A stretch of 25,513 nt of DNA from JAJDIA01 sp031555145 (GCA_031555145.1 JAVBUR010000023.1:1-25513), one strand, 5' to 3'; positions 16,817 to 25,283 are shown, counted from the first letter of the stretch. Numbers and translations: made by a program. Notes: generated by a model not told the origin, from the letters alone.

Positions 16817-19566
16817 AGAAAAAGATATATCTGATGATGTTGTCACTGTTGATCTGTGTTTCGGCATTGTTTGCTCAAGATAATAAGGTTACCGTATCGC
16901 TCACGAATCGCTTCATCAATGAATTGTTTGAAACGATTGAAATGCAGACCGCTTATCGTGTATATAGCCAACCCCGTGAAACGGATTCACTCCGTATATC
17001 TGTTTCGGCAACGAATGAAGCTCCGGTGCTTGTACTACGCAAAGCACTGGATGGAACGTCGTTTTCCGTGACGGAATTTGGGAATACACTCTTTGTCTTG
17101 AATGGAAAAGAAATGATCACGGCACTTCCCGAGGGATATTACAAGACGGGTGAAACCGGTACGGACGAACAGCATGACCTTTCCGGCCTGGCGCTGATTG
17201 GTTCGCGTCGTGAACAGAAGGCCACCTCCGAAAGTAAGGTGTATGAAATCGGTGATCCGGCTGATCCCAAGACGGGACGCTTGACCCTGACGGGGACTGT
17301 CAGCGACTTCCGAAGCGGGGAACCGATGATCGGTGTCGCCCTTTTCGTACGGGATCCGCTGATCGGTACGACGACAGATGCTTTCGGGTTTTTCTCCATT
17401 CAATTACCTGCCGGACGCAATGAATTACATATCAGCGGGATGGGGATGAAGGAAACCAAGCGCCAATTAATGCTTTATTCGGAAGGCAAGCTGGATATTG
17501 AACTGGAGGAGCAGGTGTATGCGCTGAAAGAAGTAACTATCTCGTCGGAAAAGGTCGCCAATGTGCGGAATACCACCATGGGTATGGAGCGTTTACAAGT
17601 GAAAGATATCAAGAATATTCCTACAGCCTTCGGCGAAGTGGATATCCTGCGTGTCGTCATGTCGCTACCGGGTGTAAAGGCGGTGGGTGAAGCTTCCAGC
17701 GGCTTTAACGTACGCGGGGGAGCTACGGATCAAAACCTGATTCTATTTAATGACGGTACGGTTTATAACCCGACCCATTTATTCGGCTTTTTCTCCGCCT
17801 TCAACCCCGATGTGGTGAAGGATATGGAATTATATAAGAGCAGTATCCCGGCCAAATACGGCGGACGTATCTCCTCCATCCTGGATATTAACGGACGGGA
17901 AGGAAGTAAGAAGAAAATACAGGGATCAGCCAGTATCGGTTTGCTGACAAGCCGGTTGACACTGGAAGGTCCCCTGTTCGGCGACAAGACATCATTTGTG
18001 GTTGCCGGACGTACCACCTATTCGGATTGGATATTGAAAGAACTTCCCGAGAAGAGTGGATACCGCGATGGGACAGCCGGATTCTACGACCTGAATGCGA
18101 CAGTGAATCATCGTTTCGACGAGCGGAATAACCTATATGTGAACGGTTACTATAGTGCCGACCGCTTCGGGTTCAATGCGTATGAGAAATATGGGTACCG
18201 TAATGCAAACACATCGGTCAAATGGCGCCATATCTTCAATAACCGTTTTACAGGTGTCTTTACCGGTGGATACGACCATTATGATTATAATACCCGGAGC
18301 ACGGAAAATCCGGTCACTGCCTATAAACTGCAATTTGGTATTAACCAGTATTTCGGTAAAGGCGACTTCGTATGGTATATGAATGACAAGCATACGGTCG
18401 ACTTCGGTTTGAGCAGCATTTATTACAACCTTAACCCGGGTGAATACATCCCCGATACGGATGAATCATTGGTTACGGAAGAACGGATGCAGCAGGAAAA
18501 GGCCCTCGAATCGGCGGTGTACGTCGGCGACCGTTGGGATGTGACACCGGCTCTGTCGCTGAATGCCGGTTTCCGTCTTTCTGTGTTTAATGCCATGGGA
18601 CCGCGTACGTTCTACACCTATCCGGATGGCATCTTGCCTTCGTTGGAGAATGCCGGCGATAAGGTGACGAAAGACGGTATCTTTAAAACCTATCTGGGGC
18701 CGGAGGTCCGTTTGTCAGCCCGTTATGCTTTTACAGATGATATCTCTGTCAAGGCCGGTTTTAATACCATGCGGCAGTATATCCACAAGTTGTCGAATAC
18801 GACCATCATGTCGCCTACTGATACCTGGAAACTGAGTGATGCCAATATCAAGCCTCAGACAGGTACGCAGGCTTCTATCGGTTTCTACCGCAACTTCGCC
18901 CATAATACCATCGAAACCTCAGTGGAGGCATACTACAAGACAATGAGCGATTATCTGGATTACCGCAACGGTGCCGAACTGCTGATGAACCAGCATATCG
19001 AAACCGATGTGTTGAATACGGATGGACGTGCCTATGGGGTGGAATTCATGGTTAAGAAAACTCAGGGAAAGCTCAACGGTTGGATTAGTTATACTTATTC
19101 GCGTACGGAATTGCGGCAGAATGATCCGCTGATTATCAATCCGGTGAATGGAGGCGACTGGTATCCGGCCGACTTCGATAAACCACACGATATTAAGTTT
19201 GTCGGAAACTTCAAATTTACTCACCGTTTCAGCTTTTCGTTGAACTGCGACTATAGTACCGGGCGTCCGATCACATTGCCGGTGTCTAAATACAATTATG
19301 CCGGCGGACAGTATGTGTATTATTCCGACCGTAACCAGTATCGCATACCCGACTTCTTCCGTATGGATGCCTCGTTCAACATCGAACCGAGTCACCACCT
19401 GACATTGCTTACACACAGCACGATCTCTTTTGGAGTCTATAACCTGACAGGCCGGAAGAATGCTTATTCAGTGTATTATGTCTCCGAAAACGGAAGATTG
19501 AAAGGGTATAAGCTGGCTATCTTCGGAGTACCTATTCCCTTTGTTTCGTATAATATCAAATTCTGA
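16813..19566 (+). CDS. TonB-dependent outer-membrane receptor with STN and carboxypeptidase-like N-terminal domains
   Basis: Domain order in 917 residues: signal peptide (1-21), an STN (secretin/TonB short N-terminal) domain (about 24-98), a carboxypeptidase-regulatory-like beta-sandwich (about 156-243, starting LTGTVSDFRSGEPMIGVALF), a plug (about 250-365, with SSGFNVRGGATDQNLILFND and AKYGGRISSILDI), and a 22-strand barrel to the C-terminal F of YNIKF. Such receptors import large or scarce ligands with energy from TonB-ExbBD. The STN domain is usual in receptors that signal to an anti-sigma factor, but no FecR-like gene lies nearby. No SusD or DUF4249 lipoprotein gene follows, so a classic polysaccharide locus is unlikely. 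It overlaps the upstream gene by 4 nt, and a plug-containing protein follows after 34 nt. The ligand is unknown. Confidence 0.92.
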   Translation: MKKKIYLMMLSLLICVSALFAQDNKVTVSLTNRFINELFETIEMQTAYRVYSQPRETDSLRISVSATNEAPVLVLRKALDGTSFSVTEFGNTLFVLNGKEMITALPEGYYKTGETGTDEQHDLSGLALIGSRREQKATSESKVYEIGDPADPKTGRLTLTGTVSDFRSGEPMIGVALFVRDPLIGTTTDAFGFFSIQLPAGRNELHISGMGMKETKRQLMLYSEGKLDIELEEQVYALKEVTISSEKVANVRNTTMGMERLQVKDIKNIPTAFGEVDILRVVMSLPGVKAVGEASSGFNVRGGATDQNLILFNDGTVYNPTHLFGFFSAFNPDVVKDMELYKSSIPAKYGGRISSILDINGREGSKKKIQGSASIGLLTSRLTLEGPLFGDKTSFVVAGRTTYSDWILKELPEKSGYRDGTAGFYDLNATVNHRFDERNNLYVNGYYSADRFGFNAYEKYGYRNANTSVKWRHIFNNRFTGVFTGGYDHYDYNTRSTENPVTAYKLQFGINQYFGKGDFVWYMNDKHTVDFGLSSIYYNLNPGEYIPDTDESLVTEERMQQEKALESAVYVGDRWDVTPALSLNAGFRLSVFNAMGPRTFYTYPDGILPSLENAGDKVTKDGIFKTYLGPEVRLSARYAFTDDISVKAGFNTMRQYIHKLSNTTIMSPTDTWKLSDANIKPQTGTQASIGFYRNFAHNTIETSVEAYYKTMSDYLDYRNGAELLMNQHIETDVLNTDGRAYGVEFMVKKTQGKLNGWISYTYSRTELRQNDPLIINPVNGGDWYPADFDKPHDIKFVGNFKFTHRFSFSLNCDYSTGRPITLPVSKYNYAGGQYVYYSDRNQYRIPDFFRMDASFNIEPSHHLTLLTHSTISFGVYNLTGRKNAYSVYYVSENGRLKGYKLAIFGVPIPFVSYNIKF

Positions 19567-19600
19567 ACCGACCTGGCTACTCATGTGTAAATATCATTGT

Positions 19601-21376
19601 ATGAAAAGATATAGCTTATTATTTGTATTCAGTTTACTGATCCCGGTGTTTACCTGGGCACAGGCAGATACTGCTATCCGTGAACGTGTCTACCTGCAAA
19701 CAGATAAATCGCTTTACCTGGCGGGCGAACTGGTGTGGATGAAACTGATACTGACCGACGACCTGGGGCAACCTTTTGCCGGTAGCAAGGTCGGATATGT
19801 GGAACTGCTGGATAAAGAAACAGCACAGGTGCAAGCGAAACTCGAACTGACCGGAGGAGTGGGAGAGGGCTGGATGATGGTTCCGCTCACCCTGCCAACC
19901 GGTAACTACCGGTTGGTTGCGTATACCCGCTATATGCGGAATGAAGGGGAGAACATTTTCTTTGAAAAGATACTGCCGGTTGTCAATACCTTTACGGTGG
20001 ATAAGTCCATCCGCCAGTCGACTGATACGTTGGCTACCGTATTTGAAGAAAGGCCGGACCGTGGCATTTCCCTCCGGACCGACAAACAAGCATATACTTT
20101 CCGTACTGCGGGAGAGTTGCAGATCGTCGGATTGCCGAATGACCTGCATACGCTGTCCATATCGATCGCCGGACGCGAACCCATCCCGGGAATAACCTCC
20201 TCCGGTATCGAGCAATGGGAAAACAGACTGGCGTTCCTACCCAAAAACGACTTCTCCGTGACGATCACACCTGAATACGAAGGGCATATTCTGACCGGTA
20301 AACTGGCTAATGTAGTGAATGGCGGGAAGGTGAATCCGGAAGGTCTGATGCCGCTGCTTGGATTTACCGGCAATCAGATACGGATGTTTGGCGGGCAGCT
20401 AAATCCACAGGGGGAAGTCACTTTCTATACCTCGCGTATTTCGGGTACGCATGAGGTGGTGACTGCCGTTCTGGATCCCGGCGCATCTGCGGCGGCGGTA
20501 GATGTACAGTATGGCGACACTGATCAACCGGCTGATCAACCGGCCGTCAAGGTCGTGGCTTCCAAGGCGAAGAGTAATAATTCTCAATACCGGTTGGATA
20601 TCCAATCGCCGTTCATGATGCATAAGGAGAGGGCACTTCCTGAACTCCGCCTGCATCCGGTATGGAATGAGTCCTTGTTGCAACGAAGCGTGAGCCTACA
20701 GGTGTTGCATAACTTTATGGCCGATTCAATGTCGAAAGCAGTGGCTGGTGACGCTTTTTTCCAATGGCAGCCGACCAATGTATATAAGCTCGACGAATAT
20801 ACCCGATTTACCACGATGGAAGAGGTGGTGATCGAATTTATACCCTCCCTCCGCTTTCGTCGTTTCAGCGGTCGGCGCCACCTGTCAGTCCTTACGGAAG
20901 ACAGGATGGGCTTTACCATCGGTAACTCGCTGGTGTTGTTGGATGGTATCCCGGTGATCAATCACGAGAATATTTTCAAGTACGATCCCCTGAAGGTAGA
21001 ACGGATTGAAATTTATCGCGGGAAATATATCTTTGGCGGACAGATGGTGAATGGAATTGTCTCTTTTAAAACCTATGATCACAATTATCCTGGTTTGACG
21101 ATGGATGCTTCCACGCAGATATTCGATTATGAGGGGACAGGGGTGCATCGTTTGTTCTATGCCCCATCGTATCAGACCGATACCGAACGGAAAAGCCGGG
21201 TGCCGGATTACCGTCACACCTTGTTGTGGGATCCGAATGTACCGACCGAAGGTAAAACGACCATCGATATTCCTTTCTCTACCTCCGACCTGCCGGGTGA
21301 GTATGTGATCACTGTCGAAGGGCTGACACGTGGCGGACAACCTGTATCTGCGACCAAACTTATTACTGTAAAGTGA
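19601..21376 (+). CDS. Secreted protein with macroglobulin-like MG2 domain and a TonB plug-like domain, no barrel
   Basis: I chose ATG 19601 (591 residues) because it gives a clean signal peptide, MKRYSLLFVFSLLIPVFTWA; an in-frame ATG at 19541 lies inside the preceding gene. Residues about 24-115 look like an MG2 macroglobulin domain: ERVYLQTDKSLYLAGELVWM, then a strand-rich stretch ending P-T-G-N-Y-R-L-V-A-Y-T. A middle region of beta sandwiches follows. Residues about 410-495 look like a TonB plug: S-L-V-L-L-D-G-I-P-V-I-N and VERIEIYRGKYIFGGQMVNG. Only about 100 residues remain, with no barrel. A plug without a barrel cannot form a channel, so it may be a surface or periplasmic partner of the receptor encoded before it. 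A perfect 12-bp tandem repeat (20520-20543) encodes a doubled DQPA. Domain calls are by eye. Confidence 0.82.
   Translation: MKRYSLLFVFSLLIPVFTWAQADTAIRERVYLQTDKSLYLAGELVWMKLILTDDLGQPFAGSKVGYVELLDKETAQVQAKLELTGGVGEGWMMVPLTLPTGNYRLVAYTRYMRNEGENIFFEKILPVVNTFTVDKSIRQSTDTLATVFEERPDRGISLRTDKQAYTFRTAGELQIVGLPNDLHTLSISIAGREPIPGITSSGIEQWENRLAFLPKNDFSVTITPEYEGHILTGKLANVVNGGKVNPEGLMPLLGFTGNQIRMFGGQLNPQGEVTFYTSRISGTHEVVTAVLDPGASAAAVDVQYGDTDQPADQPAVKVVASKAKSNNSQYRLDIQSPFMMHKERALPELRLHPVWNESLLQRSVSLQVLHNFMADSMSKAVAGDAFFQWQPTNVYKLDEYTRFTTMEEVVIEFIPSLRFRRFSGRRHLSVLTEDRMGFTIGNSLVLLDGIPVINHENIFKYDPLKVERIEIYRGKYIFGGQMVNGIVSFKTYDHNYPGLTMDASTQIFDYEGTGVHRLFYAPSYQTDTERKSRVPDYRHTLLWDPNVPTEGKTTIDIPFSTSDLPGEYVITVEGLTRGGQPVSATKLITVK
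20520..20543 (+). repeat. Perfect 12-bp tandem repeat inside the MG2-plug gene
   Basis: CTGATCAACCGG occurs twice in a row (20520-20531 and 20532-20543), in frame, doubling the peptide DQPA in a probable inter-domain linker. This is a likely slippage site where length could vary between strains without a frameshift. Confidence 0.75.
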
Positions 21377-21409
21377 TAACTAATTCCTGCTTTTCCGGAA
21401 TATAGGACG

Positions 21410-21417
21410 TATATTTG
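21410..21417 (+). promoter_or_regulatory. Putative -7 promoter element of the threonine aldolase gene
   Basis: TATATTTG matches TAnnTTTG and lies 19 nt before the ATG at 21437. No convincing -33 TTTG is present; TTTT at 21391-21394 is the closest. Confidence 0.5.
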
Positions 21418-21436
21418 CAGCAAAACAAACAGACCG

Positions 21437-22456
21437 ATGAGAAGTTTTGCAAGTGATAACAATTCAGGTGTGCATCCGTTGATTATGGATGCCCTGTTGA
21501 AGGCGAATGCCGACCATGCTGTCGGTTATGGTGATGATCCCTGGACAGCCGCTGCTACAGCGAAGATACGGGAAGTATTCGGGGCTTCCGCATCCCCTTA
21601 TTTTGTGTTTAACGGAACAGGTGCGAACTCGGTTTCCCTGCAGGCGGTAACTCGCTCTTTCCATAGTATACTGTGCGCACAGACCGCCCATATCTATGTG
21701 GACGAATGTGGAGCACCGGCGCGGATGACCGGCTGTTCTATCACTGCGATCCAGACGCCCGACGGCAAACTGACCCCTGAACTGATCAAGCCCCATCTGC
21801 ATAATTTCGGCGTATGTCATCATTCGCAACCGAAGGTAGTGTATATTTCGCAGGTATCAGAATTGGGAACGGTCTATACAATCGACGAGGTACGTGCCAT
21901 TGCCGGCCTGTTGCATGCTCACGATATGTATCTCCATATGGATGGCGCCCGCCTGGCCAATGCCTGCGCCTACCTAAAATGCTCCATGAAGGAGATTACG
22001 GCGGATGCCGGCGTGGATGTGCTTAGTTTTGGCGGTACCAAGAACGGCATGATGATGGGGGAAGCGGTGATCGCTTTCCGTCCTGAGATTGACGAGAACC
22101 TCCAATACTACCGGAAGCAATCAGCGCAACTGGCATCTAAGATGCGCTATCTTTCCGCTCAATTTCTACCCTATCTGGACAATAACCTTTGGCTCGATAA
22201 CGCTATCCGCGCTAATGAAAGTGCCTTGAAGGTGGCTGCCCTTTTGCAGTCGTATCCCCAGATACAGTTCACCCAGAAGATTGAGTCCAACCAGCTCTTT
22301 TTCACCATCCCGTCGAAGGCCTTGAAGCAATTGCAGGAAGTGCATTTCTTCTATATGTGGAACGAAGCTATCAATGAAGCCCGCTTTGTCACTTCCTGGG
22401 ATACCAGCGATGCCGATATTGTCGGTCTGGCAGAAGTCCTGAAGCGCATCTTCTGA
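21437..22456 (+). CDS. ltaE: Low-specificity threonine aldolase (PLP-dependent)
   Basis: This 339-residue fold-type I PLP enzyme has the family start FASDNNSGVHPLIMDAL, a glycine-rich N-G-T-G-A-N segment (residues 59-64) for cofactor phosphate, HMDGAR with D169 for the pyridine nitrogen, and SFGGTKNG with K202 as the Schiff-base lysine. It should cleave L-threonine and L-allo-threonine to glycine and acetaldehyde in the cytoplasm. Length and start agree with the family. It has its own promoter-like box 60 nt after the MG2-plug gene, so it is probably a separate unit. It converges with the AraC-type gene, with only 35 nt between stop codons and no clear terminator. Related beta-eliminating lyases are a less likely alternative. 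Confidence in the family is high; stereospecificity cannot be read. Confidence 0.93.
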   Translation: MRSFASDNNSGVHPLIMDALLKANADHAVGYGDDPWTAAATAKIREVFGASASPYFVFNGTGANSVSLQAVTRSFHSILCAQTAHIYVDECGAPARMTGCSITAIQTPDGKLTPELIKPHLHNFGVCHHSQPKVVYISQVSELGTVYTIDEVRAIAGLLHAHDMYLHMDGARLANACAYLKCSMKEITADAGVDVLSFGGTKNGMMMGEAVIAFRPEIDENLQYYRKQSAQLASKMRYLSAQFLPYLDNNLWLDNAIRANESALKVAALLQSYPQIQFTQKIESNQLFFTIPSKALKQLQEVHFFYMWNEAINEARFVTSWDTSDADIVGLAEVLKRIF

Positions 22457-22491
22457 TCTGGGCTGACTCCTACGGAGTGCTCTTCCGGCTG

Positions 22492-23661
22492 TCAGGATGC
22501 TTCGTCGTCGGATAGCCGGTACTGGCTGGGCGTCATACCCGTTTCCTTCTGGAAGGCAGTGTGGAAGGTGGTGGTGGAGGCGAAACCGCATTGGAAAGCG
22601 ATGTCTTTGATGGCGTTTTCCCGGTTGGCGCGCAATCGCTTTTTGGCTTCTTCGATGCGGTAACGCTGTATGAACTGACTGAACGAGCAACCGAACCCTT
22701 CGTTGAAAATACGTGAGAGGTAGGAGCGGTTGAGTTGCAGTGTATGGGTTACATCCATCAGCTTGAGCTCGCAGTTGAGATAGGGCTGGTGGTTCGCCAT
22801 CCATGCCTCGATCACCTGGACATATTGGGGTAGGCGTTCGGAGAAAAGGGAGTCTTCCTTCTCAGTTACAGGCTGTTTGGCATCGTATAACTGGAGCGCT
22901 TCGTCTTCGTTGAGCGTTTCGGCAAAGAATACTTCCGTATAAGGATTCTGGTGATACAGCCCGTTGTACAACCCATAGAGGATGATGAACTGGATCACGA
23001 ACTGGTGGGCTATGATGAAGAAGTTGCCCAGGTTAAACAGGATGCCGCCAAAGAGGATCATCAGCAGAAGCAGTGCATTAGACAACGTGCGGAGCCAGGT
23101 AATCTCGATATGACGGGACGAGGTATAGTTGTCGTCGCACCACTTCACATAATAATATTTGTAACGGTTAATATAGTACAGGAAGATGAAAAGGTAGGCA
23201 TACAACATGGCGAAAAGCACCACCCGGTACCAGACATTGAACACCGCCGAATGGGCGGCAAAGTCACCGAAACTATATAACTCTATATAGCCCTCACCCA
23301 GCAGGAGCATCCCGACGGGATAGGCAGCCGATAGCACGAACCAGGGTAGTAGGATCAGGGCACCCCGTTTCCAGTTGATCCATCCGGGGCGTACAATCTC
23401 GAGGAAGTAGAGTATAAGCAACGTCACCAGTGGTATCCCGAGGATAAGGTGAAAAGGTGACAGGAATACACCTTGCACCGTATTATAGGTGCCTAACAGT
23501 GGCCCCAGCAACCGAAGACTGAAGTTAATACACCAGATCAGGTAAAAGGTCGCCAGTAATCGGCTTGCCCGACTCCCGTCTGAACGAAGGAAGAGGAACG
23601 TACATCCGGTAAACGTAAGCGCAAATGAAATCAGCAATTGCGCATTCATGAGAATCTCCAT
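22492..23661 (-). CDS. Membrane-embedded AraC-family transcriptional regulator
   Basis: I chose ATG 23661 (389 residues); an ATG four codons later (23649) is equally plausible, and the frame extends to a TTG at 23706 that I do not favour. About seven membrane segments fill residues 5-225, from NAQLLISFALTFTGCTFLFL to a last segment ending LYGLYNGLYH. A linker of about 60 residues leads to an AraC-type DNA-binding domain of two helix-turn-helix units in the last 105 residues, with QLNRSYLSRIFNEGFGCSFS and IKDIAFQCGFASTTTFHTAF. Most AraC proteins are soluble; tethering the domain to a 7-TM unit suggests direct sensing of an envelope or membrane signal. Targets are unknown; its own promoter is a candidate because a 14-bp repeat pair lies in its leader region. 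Confidence 0.9.
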   Translation of the reverse strand: MEILMNAQLLISFALTFTGCTFLFLRSDGSRASRLLATFYLIWCINFSLRLLGPLLGTYNTVQGVFLSPFHLILGIPLVTLLILYFLEIVRPGWINWKRGALILLPWFVLSAAYPVGMLLLGEGYIELYSFGDFAAHSAVFNVWYRVVLFAMLYAYLFIFLYYINRYKYYYVKWCDDNYTSSRHIEITWLRTLSNALLLLMILFGGILFNLGNFFIIAHQFVIQFIILYGLYNGLYHQNPYTEVFFAETLNEDEALQLYDAKQPVTEKEDSLFSERLPQYVQVIEAWMANHQPYLNCELKLMDVTHTLQLNRSYLSRIFNEGFGCSFSQFIQRYRIEEAKKRLRANRENAIKDIAFQCGFASTTTFHTAFQKETGMTPSQYRLSDDEAS

Positions 23662-23773
23662 AGGCTTTTTCAGCTCAACACAATACAACAATAATAGAAC
23701 AATCAAATCTCCTTAGCCGTGCAACTCCGGCTCATGATGAATCGTGCAAATTTCCGTAATAGCAAGGAGAAAG

Positions 23774-23809
23774 GAGTACCAAATTGTCAAAAAGCGAGTA
23801 CCAAATTGT
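23774..23809 (-). repeat. 14-bp direct repeat pair upstream of the AraC-type gene
   Basis: GAGTACCAAATTGT occurs exactly twice (23774-23787 and 23796-23809), start to start 22 bp apart, about two helical turns. AraC-family proteins commonly bind two direct half-sites about 21 bp apart, so this is a candidate autoregulatory operator. It lies just downstream of the predicted -7 box, where binding would repress. Role is inference. Confidence 0.6.
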
Positions 23810-23810
23810 A

Positions 23811-23844
23811 CAAATTTACTTTCCTGCCCCTTCGACATAACAAA
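23811..23844 (-). promoter_or_regulatory. Putative promoter of the AraC-type gene
   Basis: Read on the minus strand: TTTG (23841-23844), 22-nt spacer, TAAATTTG (23811-23818). Both boxes fit the Bacteroidetes consensus, though the spacer is slightly long. It implies a leader of about 145 nt containing the repeat pair. Confidence 0.5.
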
Positions 23845-23880
23845 ATCTTTTCCAGCGGCCGAAGGGTCAGCTATTTGTTG

Positions 23881-23888
23881 TACTTTTG
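23881..23888 (+). promoter_or_regulatory. Putative -7 promoter element of the thymidine kinase gene
   Basis: TACTTTTG matches TAnnTTTG and lies 18 nt before the ATG at 23907. A -33 TTTG at standard spacing is not evident. The box and spacing to the start are the same as before the HAD gene at 1272. Confidence 0.55.
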
Positions 23889-23906
23889 CGGTTGTAAGTA
23901 ATCCGT

Positions 23907-24509
23907 ATGATGACGATAAGCGAAGAACATGATTTCCAGTCCTCAGGCCGGGGACGTATCGAAGTGGTTTGCGGCTCGATGTTTTCCGGGAAAACCGAAG
24001 AACTGATACGCCGTTTGCGCCGTGCCCGGTTCGCCCGGCAGCGGGTGGAGATATTCAAGCCGGCGGTGGATACGCGCTATGCGGCAGCGGAGATTGTATC
24101 GCACGACAGCAACTCGATTCCTTCGACGCCGGTGGAGACATCAGCCAGTATCCTGCTATTCACTTCGGAGATCGATGTGGTGGGTATTGACGAAGCACAG
24201 TTCTTCGACGAAGGGCTGGTGGACGTTTGCAACCAACTGGCCAACCGTGGCATTCGCGTGATCATTGCCGGGCTGGATATGGACTACAAGGGCATCCCCT
24301 TTGGCCCCATGCCCAATCTCTGCGCGATTGCCGATTCGGTGACGAAGGTACATGCGATCTGCGTGCACTGTGGTGGGCTGGCCTATGTGTCGCACCGTAC
24401 CGTGGCCGACGACAAACGTGTCCTCCTCGGCGAACAGTCCAAATACGAACCCCTCTGCCGTGTCTGCTACAACAAGGCCACCCGGAAGAATAACACGCAA
24501 CAAGCATAA
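23907..24509 (+). CDS. tdk: Thymidine kinase (type II, zinc-containing)
   Basis: This 200-residue enzyme phosphorylates thymidine to dTMP in the salvage pathway. The P-loop GSMFSGKT is at residues 23-30, the DEAQFF motif with catalytic E96 at 95-100, and the structural zinc site uses C152 and C155 (C-V-H-C) with C184 and C187 (C-R-V-C). The lasso loop and KYEPLCRVCY are typical of type II kinases; herpes-type TK is excluded. The gene starts with two ATG codons in a row (23907 and 23910) and either could be used. The rlmB start follows 6 nt after the stop codon, so the two are probably co-transcribed. It is divergent from the AraC-type gene. Confidence 0.96.
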   Translation: MMTISEEHDFQSSGRGRIEVVCGSMFSGKTEELIRRLRRARFARQRVEIFKPAVDTRYAAAEIVSHDSNSIPSTPVETSASILLFTSEIDVVGIDEAQFFDEGLVDVCNQLANRGIRVIIAGLDMDYKGIPFGPMPNLCAIADSVTKVHAICVHCGGLAYVSHRTVADDKRVLLGEQSKYEPLCRVCYNKATRKNNTQQA

Positions 24510-24515
24510 TTTCCC

Positions 24516-25271
24516 ATGAAAGAAAACGAGATGATATTCGGCATCCGTGCCGTCATCGAAGCCATACAGGCTGATAAGGAGATCGATAAGATACTGGTCA
24601 AACGTGAATTGCAGGGCGACCTGTCGCGCGAACTGTTCGATGTGCTCAAAGGACGCGACATACAAGTGCAGCGTGTGCCTGCTGAACGTCTCGATCGTGC
24701 CACCCGCAAGAATCACCAGGGAGTGATTGCCTTCGTCTCGGCCGTCACCTACCAGCGCCTCGAAGACATTATCCCCTTTGCCTATGAGCAGGGAAAGAGT
24801 CCTTTTATTGTACTGCTCGACGGCGTGACCGACGTCCGTAACTTCGGCGCCATTGCCCGTACCTGCGAATGTGCCGGGGTAGACGCCATCGTGATCCCCG
24901 CCCGTGGGAGCGTTTCGGTCAATGCCGACGCTGTCAAAACATCCGCCGGTGCGCTACATGTCCTTCCGGTCTGCCGGGAAAAAAGTATCACCCAGGCCAT
25001 CCGCTTCTTGCAGGAGAGCGGCGTCAAGGTTTTCGCCGCCACCGAAAAAGCCGCCAACCTCTACACCCAGGTCACCTACGACGGCCCTGTCGCCATCGTC
25101 ATGGGTGCTGAAGATACCGGCGTCTCCGCCGATAACCTCCGCCTCTGCGACGGCCTGGTCAAGATCCCTCAATTCGGCACTATCGGCTCCCTCAACGTGT
25201 CGGTCGCCGCCTCCATCATGATCTACGAAGTGGTACGACAACGGATGGGGGAAATAGTGAAGGAAGAATAG
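24516..25271 (+). CDS. rlmB: 23S rRNA 2'-O-ribose methyltransferase, RlmB/TrmH (SPOUT) family
   Basis: This 251-residue protein has an N-terminal substrate-binding domain (about 5-75, starting MIFGIRAVIEAIQA and containing RKNHQGVIAFVS), then a SPOUT knot with its three motifs: LDGVTDVRNFGAIARTCECA (N109, R115), V-M-G-A-E at 195-199, and IPQFGTIGSLNVSVAAS at 217-233. RlmB methylates the ribose of G2251 in the peptidyl-transferase loop of 23S rRNA, using SAM, as a dimer. Length and motif set match RlmB closely; a TrmH tRNA methyltransferase is less likely because the N-terminal domain is of the L30-like RlmB type. It follows tdk by 6 nt. Its TAG stop lies inside a 16-bp palindrome, and no T-tract terminator is evident afterwards. 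Confidence 0.92.
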   Translation: MKENEMIFGIRAVIEAIQADKEIDKILVKRELQGDLSRELFDVLKGRDIQVQRVPAERLDRATRKNHQGVIAFVSAVTYQRLEDIIPFAYEQGKSPFIVLLDGVTDVRNFGAIARTCECAGVDAIVIPARGSVSVNADAVKTSAGALHVLPVCREKSITQAIRFLQESGVKVFAATEKAANLYTQVTYDGPVAIVMGAEDTGVSADNLRLCDGLVKIPQFGTIGSLNVSVAASIMIYEVVRQRMGEIVKEE

Positions 25272-25283
25272 TGTATACACTAT
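25268..25283. repeat. Perfect 16-bp palindrome over the rlmB stop codon
   Basis: ATAGTGTATACACTAT reads the same on both strands and includes the TAG stop of rlmB (25269-25271). It has no spacer, so it is more like an operator than a terminator, and no T run follows. Function unknown. Confidence 0.6.

Noticed and set aside
22466..22478. ACTCC-TAC-GGAGT hairpin between threonine aldolase and the AraC-type gene as a terminator
   Set aside because: The stem is only 5 bp and there is no T run on either strand.
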